The notes under the pieces: model-generated | Database searches by the model: none | The model's input: the letters and a program-made list of their open reading frames with translations, nothing else | Told to the model about the DNA's origin: nothing | NCBI GenBank assembly: GCA_044375455.1 | Contig: JBILMQ010000165.1 | Location: 1 to 8,126, forward strand | Length of the DNA stretch: 8,126 nt | Source: JBEIHX01 sp044375455 | Lineage (GTDB): Bacteria; Pseudomonadota; Alphaproteobacteria; Caulobacterales; Aquidulcibacteraceae | Direction: 5' to 3' | Program-made: the position numbers and the translations under genes | Part shown: in pieces, positions 1-5,688 of the stretch | How the letters are laid out: each line of letters opens with the position of its first letter | How positions within the stretch are numbered: the stretch's first letter is position 1

Positions 1-21
1 CAGCGCTTGCCTGAACGGGGA

Positions 22-45
22 AGCTGACACGGAAAGAGCTGACAC
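22..45. repeat. Two direct copies of a 9-bp motif (possible insertion sequence end)
   Basis: The motif AGCTGACAC occurs at 22-30 and again at 37-45, a 15-bp period, with similar purine-rich bases before each copy. Read on the minus strand this is a TGTCAGC-type sequence repeated twice, starting at the last base or two before the intron. Short repeats near a TG-starting end are typical of the transposase-binding ends of IS21-family elements, so the window's left edge could be the end of such an element lying to the left. No transposase gene is visible, so this is inference. The motif also forms the putative upstream exon of the group II intron. Confidence 0.4.
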
Positions 46-504
46 GTGCACACGCGGCTGAAGGCGGTGTGGGCCTCATGCACCACTCCATGGGAGTACG
101 TCATGGCAAGCTGATGAATGCCTATGAGTGAAAGTCTCATCCAGCCAAAGCCGTAGCGGGCAGGCTGGGACCGAGTCTTGCGGGCGTCGCGGTAACGCGG
201 GGTCTGAAGTGTAGACAGGGGTTGTTCGGGGTGCGGGATTGAGCCTCGATAGGTGGAAGTGCGCGGAGGCCGAGCTGGTTCCCGGCAGCGAAGGCAGCAT
301 GTGCCCCGTCGATATGCGAGACGGTGTCGCTCCGCCGGGGTCGAAGGCCGCATCACGTATGAACAGCATGCATCGGAACATGAGAGGCCCGACCGGGTCC
401 GCTGGAGTGGTTTCCAGCGGGGGGCGTGCACAAGGCATTGCCGTAGCGAGCGCCTGAGCTGAGGTCAGGAGTCGGACCGGTCCATAGTATTGATGACGCC
501 GTCG

Positions 505-509
505 AAGGA
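505..509 (+). promoter_or_regulatory. Shine-Dalgarno for the intron maturase
   Basis: AAGGA lies 8 bases before a GTG codon at 518 and supports that GTG as the start of the maturase. No in-frame ATG appears until residue 15. Confidence 0.6.
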
Positions 510-517
510 AACGAGAC

Positions 518-1903
518 GTGCCGAAAGAAGGGACCGGCTTGAAGGGATCTTGTACGAGAATGGCCAGAGCCCGAACCCGGAGTCGGATCACTTTGCCGAC
601 CAATCTCTTACGAGTGAACGCAACGGCTCAGCGAGCCGCCCATACCCGGTTCACCGCCTTGCTGCACCATGTCGACCTGACCGCTGTGGCGAGAGCCTTC
701 AGGCGCCAGAAGCGGCAAGCCAGCGCGGGAGTCGATGGAGTGACGGTGACGGCGTACGAACAGGATTTGGCGAACAATCTCCAGGACCTGCACGCGCGCA
801 TTCACACAGGCCGGCGCCGGCCAAGCCCGGTCCGGCGCGTCAACATTCCAAAGCCAGATGGAGGGCAACGGCTCCTCGGCGTCCCGACGCTTGAAGACAA
901 GATTGTCCAGGGCGCGGTCGCCGAAGTGCTGAGCGCCATCTACGAGGCCGACTTCCTGGGGTTCTCGTACGGTTTTCGGCCGGGACGAAGCCCACACATG
1001 GCGCTTGATGCGCTGCACACAGCCATCATGAGCCAGCGCGTGAACCGAGTGCTCGATGCCGACATCCGCAGCTTCTTTGACTCGGTTGACCACGAGCAGC
1101 TGCTCGGGATGCTGGCGCACAGGACCGCCGATCCTCGCATGCTCCGGCTCATCAGGCTGTGGCTGCAAGCTGGCGTCCTCGAGAGCGGGGCCTGGCGTGA
1201 GACAGACAGGGGAACGCCGCAAGGAGCGGGCATCAGCCCGTTACTCGCCAACATCTTCCTGCACTATGTTCTTGATCTTTGGGTTCATCAATGGCGTCGA
1301 CGCCACGCCAGCGGTTGCGTCGTGATCGTGCGGTATGCCGACGACTTCGTGATGGGCTTCGAGAACGAGCGGGATGCGGAGACGATGCCATCGGCCCTCA
1401 TGGAGCGGATGACCAGATTTGGTCGAACACGTCACGAGGAGAAGACGCGCCTGATCGAATTTGGCCGGCTCCCGGCCATGCGTCGACGACAGCGCGGCGA
1501 GCGGCGAGCTGAGACCTTCGCCTTCCTCGGGTTCACCCACTCCTGCGGGTGGACGCGGGACGGACGGTTCATCGTGAAGCACAAGACACAGAGCAAGCGC
1601 CTGACGCGCAGGCTAAAGGCGCTACGCGAGGACGCACGGCGGCTGATGCATACGCCGCTGGCGACGCAGCATCGCTGGTACGCCAGCGTTCTGCGCGGCC
1701 ACTATGGCTGTTATGGCCGGCCTCACAACTTCCCCGCGCTCAGCGGGTTCCTCCAACAGGTTCGCCATATCTGGCTCTGCTGCCTGCGGCGACGCAGTCA
1801 GAAAAGTCGGCGGATGAGCTGGGAGGACTTTGAGACTCTGACGAAACGCTTCCCCCTGCCACAGCCTCGAATCACGCGCCCATGGACGCCACGTGCAGCA
1901 TGA
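518..1903 (+). CDS. ltrA: Group II intron reverse transcriptase/maturase (no HNH domain)
   Basis: This 461-residue intron-encoded protein helps its intron RNA fold and splice and copies it into DNA at new sites. The reverse transcriptase core is complete: IPKPDGGQRLLGVPTLEDKIVQ at about 110-131, FSYGFRPGRS at about 149-158, the first catalytic Asp in ADIRSFFD (181-188), GTPQGAGISPLLANI (232-246), and the YADD catalytic box (273-276). The thumb LGF motif is at 337-339 and the rest, about 375-461, is the maturase (X) domain ending in a LPQPRI...RPW tail. There is no cysteine-rich HNH endonuclease after it, so retrohoming would have to use nicks or replication forks, as known for endonuclease-less introns. 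The start is GTG 518, backed by AAGGA 8 bases upstream. The stop lies only 19 bases before domain V. The frame is intact with no missing RT motif. Confidence 0.95.
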   Translation: MPKEGTGLKGSCTRMARARTRSRITLPTNLLRVNATAQRAAHTRFTALLHHVDLTAVARAFRRQKRQASAGVDGVTVTAYEQDLANNLQDLHARIHTGRRRPSPVRRVNIPKPDGGQRLLGVPTLEDKIVQGAVAEVLSAIYEADFLGFSYGFRPGRSPHMALDALHTAIMSQRVNRVLDADIRSFFDSVDHEQLLGMLAHRTADPRMLRLIRLWLQAGVLESGAWRETDRGTPQGAGISPLLANIFLHYVLDLWVHQWRRRHASGCVVIVRYADDFVMGFENERDAETMPSALMERMTRFGRTRHEEKTRLIEFGRLPAMRRRQRGERRAETFAFLGFTHSCGWTRDGRFIVKHKTQSKRLTRRLKALREDARRLMHTPLATQHRWYASVLRGHYGCYGRPHNFPALSGFLQQVRHIWLCCLRRRSQKSRRMSWEDFETLTKRFPLPQPRITRPWTPRAA

Positions 1904-1922
1904 TGCGGGTCACCTTCAAGAA

Positions 1923-2021
1923 GAGCCGGGTGCAGGACAGCCGCATGCCCGGATCTGTGAGGGCGAAGCCGAATGGACGAGCTGCTCGACCACGACCGGG
2001 TAACGCGGGCGCACTTCGCCT
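1923..2021 (+). ncRNA. Group II intron domains V and VI
   Basis: Domain V spans 1923-1955: the strand GAGCCGGGTGC (1923-1933) pairs with GCATGCCCGGATC (1943-1955), leaving a two-base UG bulge (1946-1947). The catalytic AGC triad is at 1924-1926. The distal part AGGACAGCC forms only two G-C pairs with an ACAG loop or a similar small loop, instead of the usual GNRA tetraloop. Domain VI is inferred from GGCGAAG (1962-1968) pairing perfectly with CTTCGCC (2014-2020), extendable by a G-U pair; its roughly 45-base interior contains a small CGAG/CTCG hairpin. I see no clearly bulged adenosine 7-8 bases before an obvious splice site. Domain V is confident; domain VI is less so. Confidence 0.7.
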
Positions 2022-2067
2022 GACCTTAGCCACCTTGTGAACAGTGGTTCTGATCCCCGACCCTGCC

Positions 2068-2086
2068 AAAAAAGGGGGGGACCCCT
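2068..2086 (-). terminator. Short terminator-like hairpin at the SDR stop
   Basis: On the minus strand, the last base of the dehydrogenase stop codon and the following bases read AGGGG, a TCCC loop, CCCCT and then a run of T (complement of 2068-2073). A five-pair G-C-rich stem followed directly by six T fits a minimal intrinsic terminator, though the stem is short and overlaps the stop codon. Confidence 0.45.
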
Positions 2087-2850
2087 CAAAAGCGGATCCC
2101 GCGCGTGAATGCGCCGTCCACGCTCACATTCTGACCGCTGACCCAGCTCGCCGCCGGCGACGCAAGGAATGCAACCACCTTCGCCACCTCCGCGGCCGCG
2201 CCCAGACGTTTCTGCGGGTGGGCCGCGATATCGCGCTCATAATAGGAGGGCATATTGTCCTTCACCCACGCCCATACGCCCTGGTCCACCCAGATTGGTC
2301 CTGGCGACACGGTGTTGGCGCGCACCCCATGTGCGCCCTCGCGGATGGCGAGTTCGCCGATGTAGCGCACGAGAGCAGCTTTCACAGCGCCATAGGCTGG
2401 CGAGCCTGGGAAGTCATGGTGCTCAATGGCGGTGATGGTCGCGATCTGGACAATCGCGCCTTTCGATTGGCGCAGGTGCGCCAGCGCCGCCTCGATCAGC
2501 GCCGCCGACCCGATGATGTCGGTGTTGACGGCCTGACGCCAGCCCTCAAGGCCGAGTGGAACGCCGCCGCCTGCCGACACGTTCGACACCACGATGTCCA
2601 GGCCATCCCAGGCGGCCGCCACATCGCCGACCCAGGCCTGGACGGCGGCCGCGTCTGCGCTGTCGACCTTGTCGGCGCGCACGTCGCCAAGAGTGGCGAG
2701 GGCCTGCGCGGCGGCGCCCAGGCTTTTGCCCCCGCGCGCGCAGATGGCGACGCGCGCGCCCTCCTGCAGCAGCGTTTCTGCGATGGCGCGTCCGATGCCG
2801 CGCGAGCCGCCAGTCACCAAGGCGCGCTTTCCCGCCAGACCCAGATCCAT
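2086..2850 (-). CDS. Short-chain dehydrogenase/reductase (SDR) family oxidoreductase
   Basis: This is a 254-residue classical SDR, a cytoplasmic NAD(P)-dependent oxidoreductase; the substrate cannot be told from sequence. Visible parts are the Rossmann cofactor motif TGGSRGIG (13-20), an NVSAGGG segment (90-96) in place of NNAG, Asn109, the active-site pair Tyr153 and Lys157 (YGAVK), and the PG motif after strand 6 (SPGPI, 182-186). Arg17 and Arg39 near the cofactor suggest NADP(H). The usual catalytic Ser is replaced by Thr (T138 by strand alignment or T140 by spacing to Tyr). The C-terminus SVDGAFTRGIRF matches FabG-like SDRs. The ATG at 2850 is chosen because AAGGAG lies 6 bases upstream and the protein starts at the family's first strand; the frame stays open for 29 more unconserved residues. 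It stands alone, convergent with the intron and divergent from the peroxidase. Confidence 0.9.
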   Translation of the reverse strand: MDLGLAGKRALVTGGSRGIGRAIAETLLQEGARVAICARGGKSLGAAAQALATLGDVRADKVDSADAAAVQAWVGDVAAAWDGLDIVVSNVSAGGGVPLGLEGWRQAVNTDIIGSAALIEAALAHLRQSKGAIVQIATITAIEHHDFPGSPAYGAVKAALVRYIGELAIREGAHGVRANTVSPGPIWVDQGVWAWVKDNMPSYYERDIAAHPQKRLGAAAEVAKVVAFLASPAASWVSGQNVSVDGAFTRGIRF

Positions 2851-2856
2851 GCGCCG

Positions 2857-2865
2857 CTCCTTCTT
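2857..2865 (-). promoter_or_regulatory. Strong Shine-Dalgarno for the SDR gene
   Basis: AAGAAGGAG on the minus strand ends 6 bases before the ATG at 2850. It decides the start in favour of the 254-residue protein over the longer open frame. Confidence 0.75.
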
Positions 2866-3090
2866 TTCCGGTCGTCGCCGGCCGATGCCGGCCTGACATC
2901 GCCGCCATACCCCGGACCCGGGACAATTGCACGCCACTGCGACCCTGACGATTGGGCGCTTTGCCCCCTCAGGCGCGCCCGCGCGGTCCGTCGGCCCGGT
3001 CAGGCCGGTCTATCCCCTCGACGTGCAGCGCCCATGACCTATCTTTCCGGCGTCGCACGCCAGGGCGACGCCAACCCCGTGGTGAAGGTG
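2866..3090. other. Intergenic region between divergent SDR and peroxidase genes
   Basis: About 225 bases separate the two divergent genes and must hold both promoters if each is transcribed separately. A CCCGGGTCCGGG-type GC-rich near-palindrome lies at about 2911-2921. I see no convincing -35/-10 pair, operator or RNA motif. The reading frame of the peroxidase stays open through this region, but without family similarity. Confidence 0.4.
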
Positions 3091-3684
3091 ATGACGCCCC
3101 GCTTGAAATCAGCGCTTCTGGCGATTGTGTTTGGCCTCGGTGCGCCTGCTTATGCCGGCGCCGTCCCGGGCGCGGCGCGTGCGCCGGCGCCCGCAGCGAA
3201 AGGACAGACCATGTCGGCTCTCGACGTTACATTTACCAGCATCAGCGGCGCTGCGATGCCGCTGGCGGCCTACAAGGGCTCGGTCATTCTTGTCGTCAAC
3301 ACGGCCTCAAAATGCGGATACACGCCGCAATACAAGGGCCTTGAGGCGCTGTGGGATCGCTACCGGGCGCGCGGCCTCGTCGTCATCGGCGCGCCCAGCA
3401 ACGACTTCGGGGGTCAGGAACCGGGCAGTGAAGCGGAGATAAAGGACTTCTGCGAACTCAATTTCGGGGTCAGCTTTCCGCTCACGGCCAAGGTGAAGAC
3501 CCAGGGTTCGGGACAACACCCCTTCTACGCGTGGAGCGCGCGCGCGCTCGGCGAGGCCGGCAAGCCGCAGTGGAACTTCCACAAGGTGCTGATCGGACGC
3601 GATGGCGCCGCGATCGCCGGTTTTTCCTCGCGGGTGCGTCCTGACGACCCGGCGCTGGTCGCAGCGATCGAGGCTGCGCTTTGA
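3091..3684 (+). CDS. Glutathione peroxidase family protein, probably exported
   Basis: A Cys-type glutathione/thioredoxin peroxidase that reduces hydroperoxides. The family signatures are clear: VNTASKCGYTPQYKGLE with peroxidatic Cys75, APSNDFGGQEPGS with Gln109, FCELNFGVSFPL with Cys121 as a possible resolving Cys, and WNFHKVLIGRDG with Trp161 and Asn162 (197-residue numbering). From the ATG at 3091 the N-terminus is a plausible signal peptide: basic MTPRLK, a hydrophobic stretch and AYA before GA (cut near residue 22-24), then an Ala/Pro-rich linker. A second in-frame ATG at 3211 has AAAGGA 6 bases upstream and would give a 157-residue cytoplasmic form of normal family length. The 3091 start has only GAAGG two bases away. 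A further ATG at 3034 is possible but has no Shine-Dalgarno. The family assignment is firm; start and location are open. Confidence 0.88.
   Translation: MTPRLKSALLAIVFGLGAPAYAGAVPGAARAPAPAAKGQTMSALDVTFTSISGAAMPLAAYKGSVILVVNTASKCGYTPQYKGLEALWDRYRARGLVVIGAPSNDFGGQEPGSEAEIKDFCELNFGVSFPLTAKVKTQGSGQHPFYAWSARALGEAGKPQWNFHKVLIGRDGAAIAGFSSRVRPDDPALVAAIEAAL
3199..3204 (+). promoter_or_regulatory. Internal Shine-Dalgarno before second peroxidase start
   Basis: AAAGGA ends 6 bases before the in-frame ATG at 3211. This is the best ribosome binding site in the gene and supports translation of a shorter, signal-less peroxidase, either instead of or beside the exported form. Confidence 0.5.
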
Positions 3685-3685
3685 C

Positions 3686-3720
3686 GGATCAGGCTGTCTG
3701 ATCCAGGCGCCCCAAGGCGC
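3686..3720. terminator. Two hairpins after the peroxidase stop
   Basis: A perfect seven-pair stem GGATCAG/CTGATCC with loop GCTGT (3686-3704) starts one base after the peroxidase stop. A second stem GCGCC/GGCGC with loop CCAA follows at 3707-3720. Neither has an immediate T tract, so they are terminator-like or transcript-stabilising hairpins rather than textbook intrinsic terminators. T runs do occur further on, in the repeat array from 3749. Confidence 0.5.
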
Positions 3721-3739
3721 TGTCGGGGGCCTGCCGCCA

Positions 3740-3823
3740 GGAGCCTGCTTTTTGGAGCCTGCTTTTTGGGGCCCGCTTTTGGGGACCCGCTTTTGGGGAC
3801 CCGCTTTCAGGGGCTGCCGTCCA
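3740..3823. repeat. 14-bp tandem repeat, five copies plus a degenerate sixth
   Basis: Five head-to-tail 14-bp units fill 3740-3809: two of GGAGCCTGCTTTTT, then GGGGCCCGCTTTTG, GGGACCCGCTTTTG and GGGACCCGCTTTCA. A weaker sixth unit, GGGGCTGCCGTCCA, covers 3810-3823. Fourteen is not a multiple of three, so the array is not a coding repeat. It lies between the convergent peroxidase and metW genes, and the metW stop codon (3807-3809) is inside the fifth unit. The stepwise change from unit to unit suggests growth by slippage followed by drift. Its role is unknown. Confidence 0.9.
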
Positions 3824-4433
3824 GGGGGGTGCTTCGGGACAGGACGAACAGCGCCTCTTCCGCCATCCAGTTCGATACCCACAACGGCGTGCTCCAGACG
3901 TGGCGCGCGCGTCCGCCGGCGATCGGCGTGAGCGCCTCGACATGCGCCCCGACCTCATCAACGAGGGCGGTGAAATCGCGCACCGTGCACAGGTGAATGT
4001 TCTCAGTGGCGTGCCATGGCGCGTTGAGCGCCGCTGTGACCGGCATGCGCCCGCTCGACATGAGACTCCACCGAACCCGCCAGTGACCGAAATTCGGGAA
4101 GCTGACGATCGCGCGGCGGGCGATGCGCAGCAGGTCACTCAGCACCGCCTTTGGATTGCGCGTCGCCTGGATCGTCTGGGTCAAAATGGCGTAATCAAAA
4201 CCGGCGTCCGGGTAGACGGCGAGGTCACGGTCTGCATCGCCCTGCACCACGGAAAGCCCGCGCGCGACGGCGGCGTTGACACCCGACTGACTGAGTTCAA
4301 GGCCGAAACCCTGGGCGTTTCGTTCGGCTTCCAGGCGCGCAAGCAAAGCACCGTCGCCGCAGCCGACGTCAAGAACCCGCGCGCCGGGCTCCACCGTATC
4401 CAGAATGAGATCAAAGTCGACGCGAGGTTTCAT
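3807..4433 (-). CDS. metW: MetW, methionine biosynthesis methyltransferase-like protein
   Basis: A 208-residue SAM-binding-fold protein of the MetW family, encoded with metX in many proteobacteria and needed with it for homoserine acylation in those studied. The glycine-rich cofactor motif VLDVGCGDG is at 20-28. The family block SFPNFGHWRVRWSLMSSGRMP (111-131) and NIHLCTVRDF (145-154) identify MetW rather than a general methyltransferase. In the stretch between these two blocks, other family members as I recall them carry an aromatic-rich segment; here it reads LNAPWHATE. Its ATG overlaps the metX stop as ATGA, so translation is probably coupled. The last eight residues (STPLDGSP) run into the 14-bp repeat region and the stop lies inside a repeat unit, so the C-terminus may have been shaped by that array. 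Confidence 0.93.
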   Translation of the reverse strand: MKPRVDFDLILDTVEPGARVLDVGCGDGALLARLEAERNAQGFGLELSQSGVNAAVARGLSVVQGDADRDLAVYPDAGFDYAILTQTIQATRNPKAVLSDLLRIARRAIVSFPNFGHWRVRWSLMSSGRMPVTAALNAPWHATENIHLCTVRDFTALVDEVGAHVEALTPIAGGRARHVWSTPLWVSNWMAEEALFVLSRSTPLDGSP

Positions 4434-5578
4434 GGAGCGGCCGGAAGGCCGCGCGCGCGCGCGGCCGCCTCGATAAAACCGGCAAGACCTGCTTCGAAGG
4501 CGGGCTCCTCAAGCAGAAATGCATCATGACCCTTGTCTGTCTGGATCTCCAGATAACTCGCCCGGCAGCCGGCCGCGGTGAGCGCCCGCACGATGGTCTT
4601 TGAGTCTGTCGGCGGGTAATGCCAGTCGCTGGAGAACGCGACGACGCAAAAGCGTGTTGGTGATCGCGCGAAGGCGCCTGCGAGGCGGCCGTCATAGTCA
4701 GCTGCCAGATCGAAATAATCCATGGCGCGCGTCACATAGAGAAATGAGTTCGCATCGAAGCGGTCGACAAAGGTCTGGCCCTGGTGGCGCAGATAACTCT
4801 CGACCTGAAAGTCTGCGTCAAAGCCGAACGACAAAGCTTCGCGGTCCTGCAGATGGCGGCCGAATTTTCGGTGCAGCGCCGCCTGCGAGAGATAGGTGAT
4901 GTGCGTGGCCATGCGCCCGACCGCCAGGCCTTTTTCCGGGCGCACCTGGGCGCTGGCGTAGTCCCCGCCGCGCCAGTCGGGGTCGGCCATCACGGCCTGG
5001 CGGCCGACTTCATAAAACGCGATGTTCTGCGCCGAGTGGCGCGCGGCGGTGGCGATCGGGGCCGCCGCAAACACCCGGTGAGGATAGCTTGCGGCCCATT
5101 GCAGCGCCTGCATGCCGCCCATGGAGCCGCCGGCTGCGAGAAACAGGTCCTCGATGTCCAGGCGATCGAGCAGCGCAGCCTGCGCGCGCACCATGTCGCG
5201 GATGGTGATCACTGGAAACCGGATGCCCCATGGCGCCCCGTCGGGGGCACGCGAGCTCGGCCCTGTTGAGCCCATGCATCCCCCGAGCACATTGACGCAC
5301 AGCACAAAGAACCGGTTGGTGTCGATCGGTTTGCCCGGGCCCACCATGCGGGGCCACCAGGCAGGGCGGCCGGTCGATGGGTTGGCGCTTGCGACGAACT
5401 GGTCGCCGGTCAGGGCATGAAACACCATCACCGCATTTGTGCGCTGCAGGTTGAGCCTGCCATAGGCTGCGTAGGCCACGTCGACGTCGTGCAGCGTGCG
5501 TCCGCAATCCAGGGACAGCGCGGGCAGGCGCAAGACCTCGCTCGTCGCGGGCGCAGATTGGGATGCGCTGTCGGGCAT
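4430..5578 (-). CDS. metX: Homoserine O-acyltransferase MetX
   Basis: A 382-residue alpha/beta-hydrolase enzyme that acylates the hydroxyl of L-homoserine, the committing step to methionine. The nucleophile elbow GGSMGG carries Ser152; Asp318 (SSDWHYPP) and His351 (KGHDAFL) complete the triad. Other family blocks are HALTGD (54-59), VNVLGGCMGSTGPSS (95-109) and WGIRFPVITIRDMVRAQ (117-133). Length is normal for MetX. Whether it uses acetyl-CoA or succinyl-CoA cannot be settled by reading; MetX proteins paired with MetW include succinyltransferases, so the acyl donor is left open. It is first in a two-gene operon with metW (ATGA overlap) and divergent from the aromatic operon. The ATG at 5578 has no clear Shine-Dalgarno, so initiation may be leaderless or weak. 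I see no SAM riboswitch in front of it. Confidence 0.95.
   Translation of the reverse strand: MPDSASQSAPATSEVLRLPALSLDCGRTLHDVDVAYAAYGRLNLQRTNAVMVFHALTGDQFVASANPSTGRPAWWPRMVGPGKPIDTNRFFVLCVNVLGGCMGSTGPSSRAPDGAPWGIRFPVITIRDMVRAQAALLDRLDIEDLFLAAGGSMGGMQALQWAASYPHRVFAAAPIATAARHSAQNIAFYEVGRQAVMADPDWRGGDYASAQVRPEKGLAVGRMATHITYLSQAALHRKFGRHLQDREALSFGFDADFQVESYLRHQGQTFVDRFDANSFLYVTRAMDYFDLAADYDGRLAGAFARSPTRFCVVAFSSDWHYPPTDSKTIVRALTAAGCRASYLEIQTDKGHDAFLLEEPAFEAGLAGFIEAAARARGLPAAP
4447..4466. repeat. 20-bp perfect GC-alternating palindrome in metX
   Basis: GGCC, six GC dinucleotides and GGCC form a perfect 20-base palindrome inside the 3' end of metX, coding for the Ala/Arg-rich stretch AARARG just before the C-terminus. 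Alternating GC of this length can adopt Z-DNA or a cruciform in principle. It is probably a by-product of codon bias; a similar shorter tract occurs at about 6459-6472. Confidence 0.6.
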
Positions 5579-5688
5579 CGGGTGGTTCTATGGGTTTTGC
5601 CGTCGCTGGGGAAGCCGGGGGCGCAAATCGGCTCGCGTGCTGGGCGAATGGCTTGATCGCGCGCCGTTTTCGGGCCGATAGAGAGTGC
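5579..5688. promoter_or_regulatory. Divergent promoter region between metX and the aromatic operon
   Basis: These 110 bases separate the metX and chorismate mutase start codons. On the plus strand TTGATC (5653-5658), an 18-base spacer and GATAGA (5677-5682) form a weak promoter-like pair whose start point would fall at or next to the ATG at 5689. On the minus strand CATAGA (5592-5587) lies a similar distance before the metX ATG, but without a good -35. Neither gene has a clear Shine-Dalgarno, which fits leaderless mRNAs. No operator or riboswitch was recognised. Confidence 0.35.

Larger units (their letters stand above)
46..2024 (+). mobile_element. Group II intron (retroelement) with internal maturase gene
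   Basis: A maturase gene lies inside about 470 bases of structured 5' RNA and a 3' domain V hairpin, the standard layout of a bacterial group II intron. The 5' end is placed at 46 because GTGCA there is close to the GUGYG consensus. A candidate EBS1 (GTGTCG, 324-329) can pair with the six bases before it (TGACAC, 40-45) with one G-U pair, but such a match has roughly a 0.3 chance of occurring at random in this length. Other RNA-like pieces are a GUAA tetraloop hairpin at 188-199 and an ATGAG/CTCAT hairpin at 124-140. The 3' end is uncertain: domain VI appears to close at 2021 and the intron end probably falls between 2021 and 2035. The overall call is firm; the boundaries are tentative. Confidence 0.8.

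Noticed and set aside
22..45. CRISPR or larger repeat array at the left edge
   Set aside because: Only two 9-bp copies with a 6-bp gap are present, far too short for CRISPR repeats and spacers.
76..603. Minus-strand 175-residue frame over the intron 5' RNA
   Set aside because: The region is explained as intron RNA structure; the frame has no recognisable domain and crosses the maturase start.
2086..2937. Longer SDR start adding 29 residues upstream of ATG 2850
   Set aside because: The extra residues (Arg/Cys-rich) do not fit the SDR fold, and a strong Shine-Dalgarno sits just before the ATG at 2850.
2044..3090. Long plus-strand open frame upstream of the peroxidase
   Set aside because: It runs antisense through the SDR gene and has no recognisable domain; it is a high-GC shadow frame that happens to join the real peroxidase frame.
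3689..4138. Minus-strand frames through the 14-bp repeat giving Lys/Gly/Pro-rich protein repeats
   Set aside because: The 14-bp unit shifts frame each copy and these frames overlap metW and the peroxidase; the repeat is better read as noncoding.
5579..5688. SAM-II or other SAM riboswitch in front of metX
   Set aside because: Alphaproteobacterial methionine genes often have one, but the minus-strand leader shows no GCUAAA-type pseudoknot core or matching stems, and the leader may be very short.
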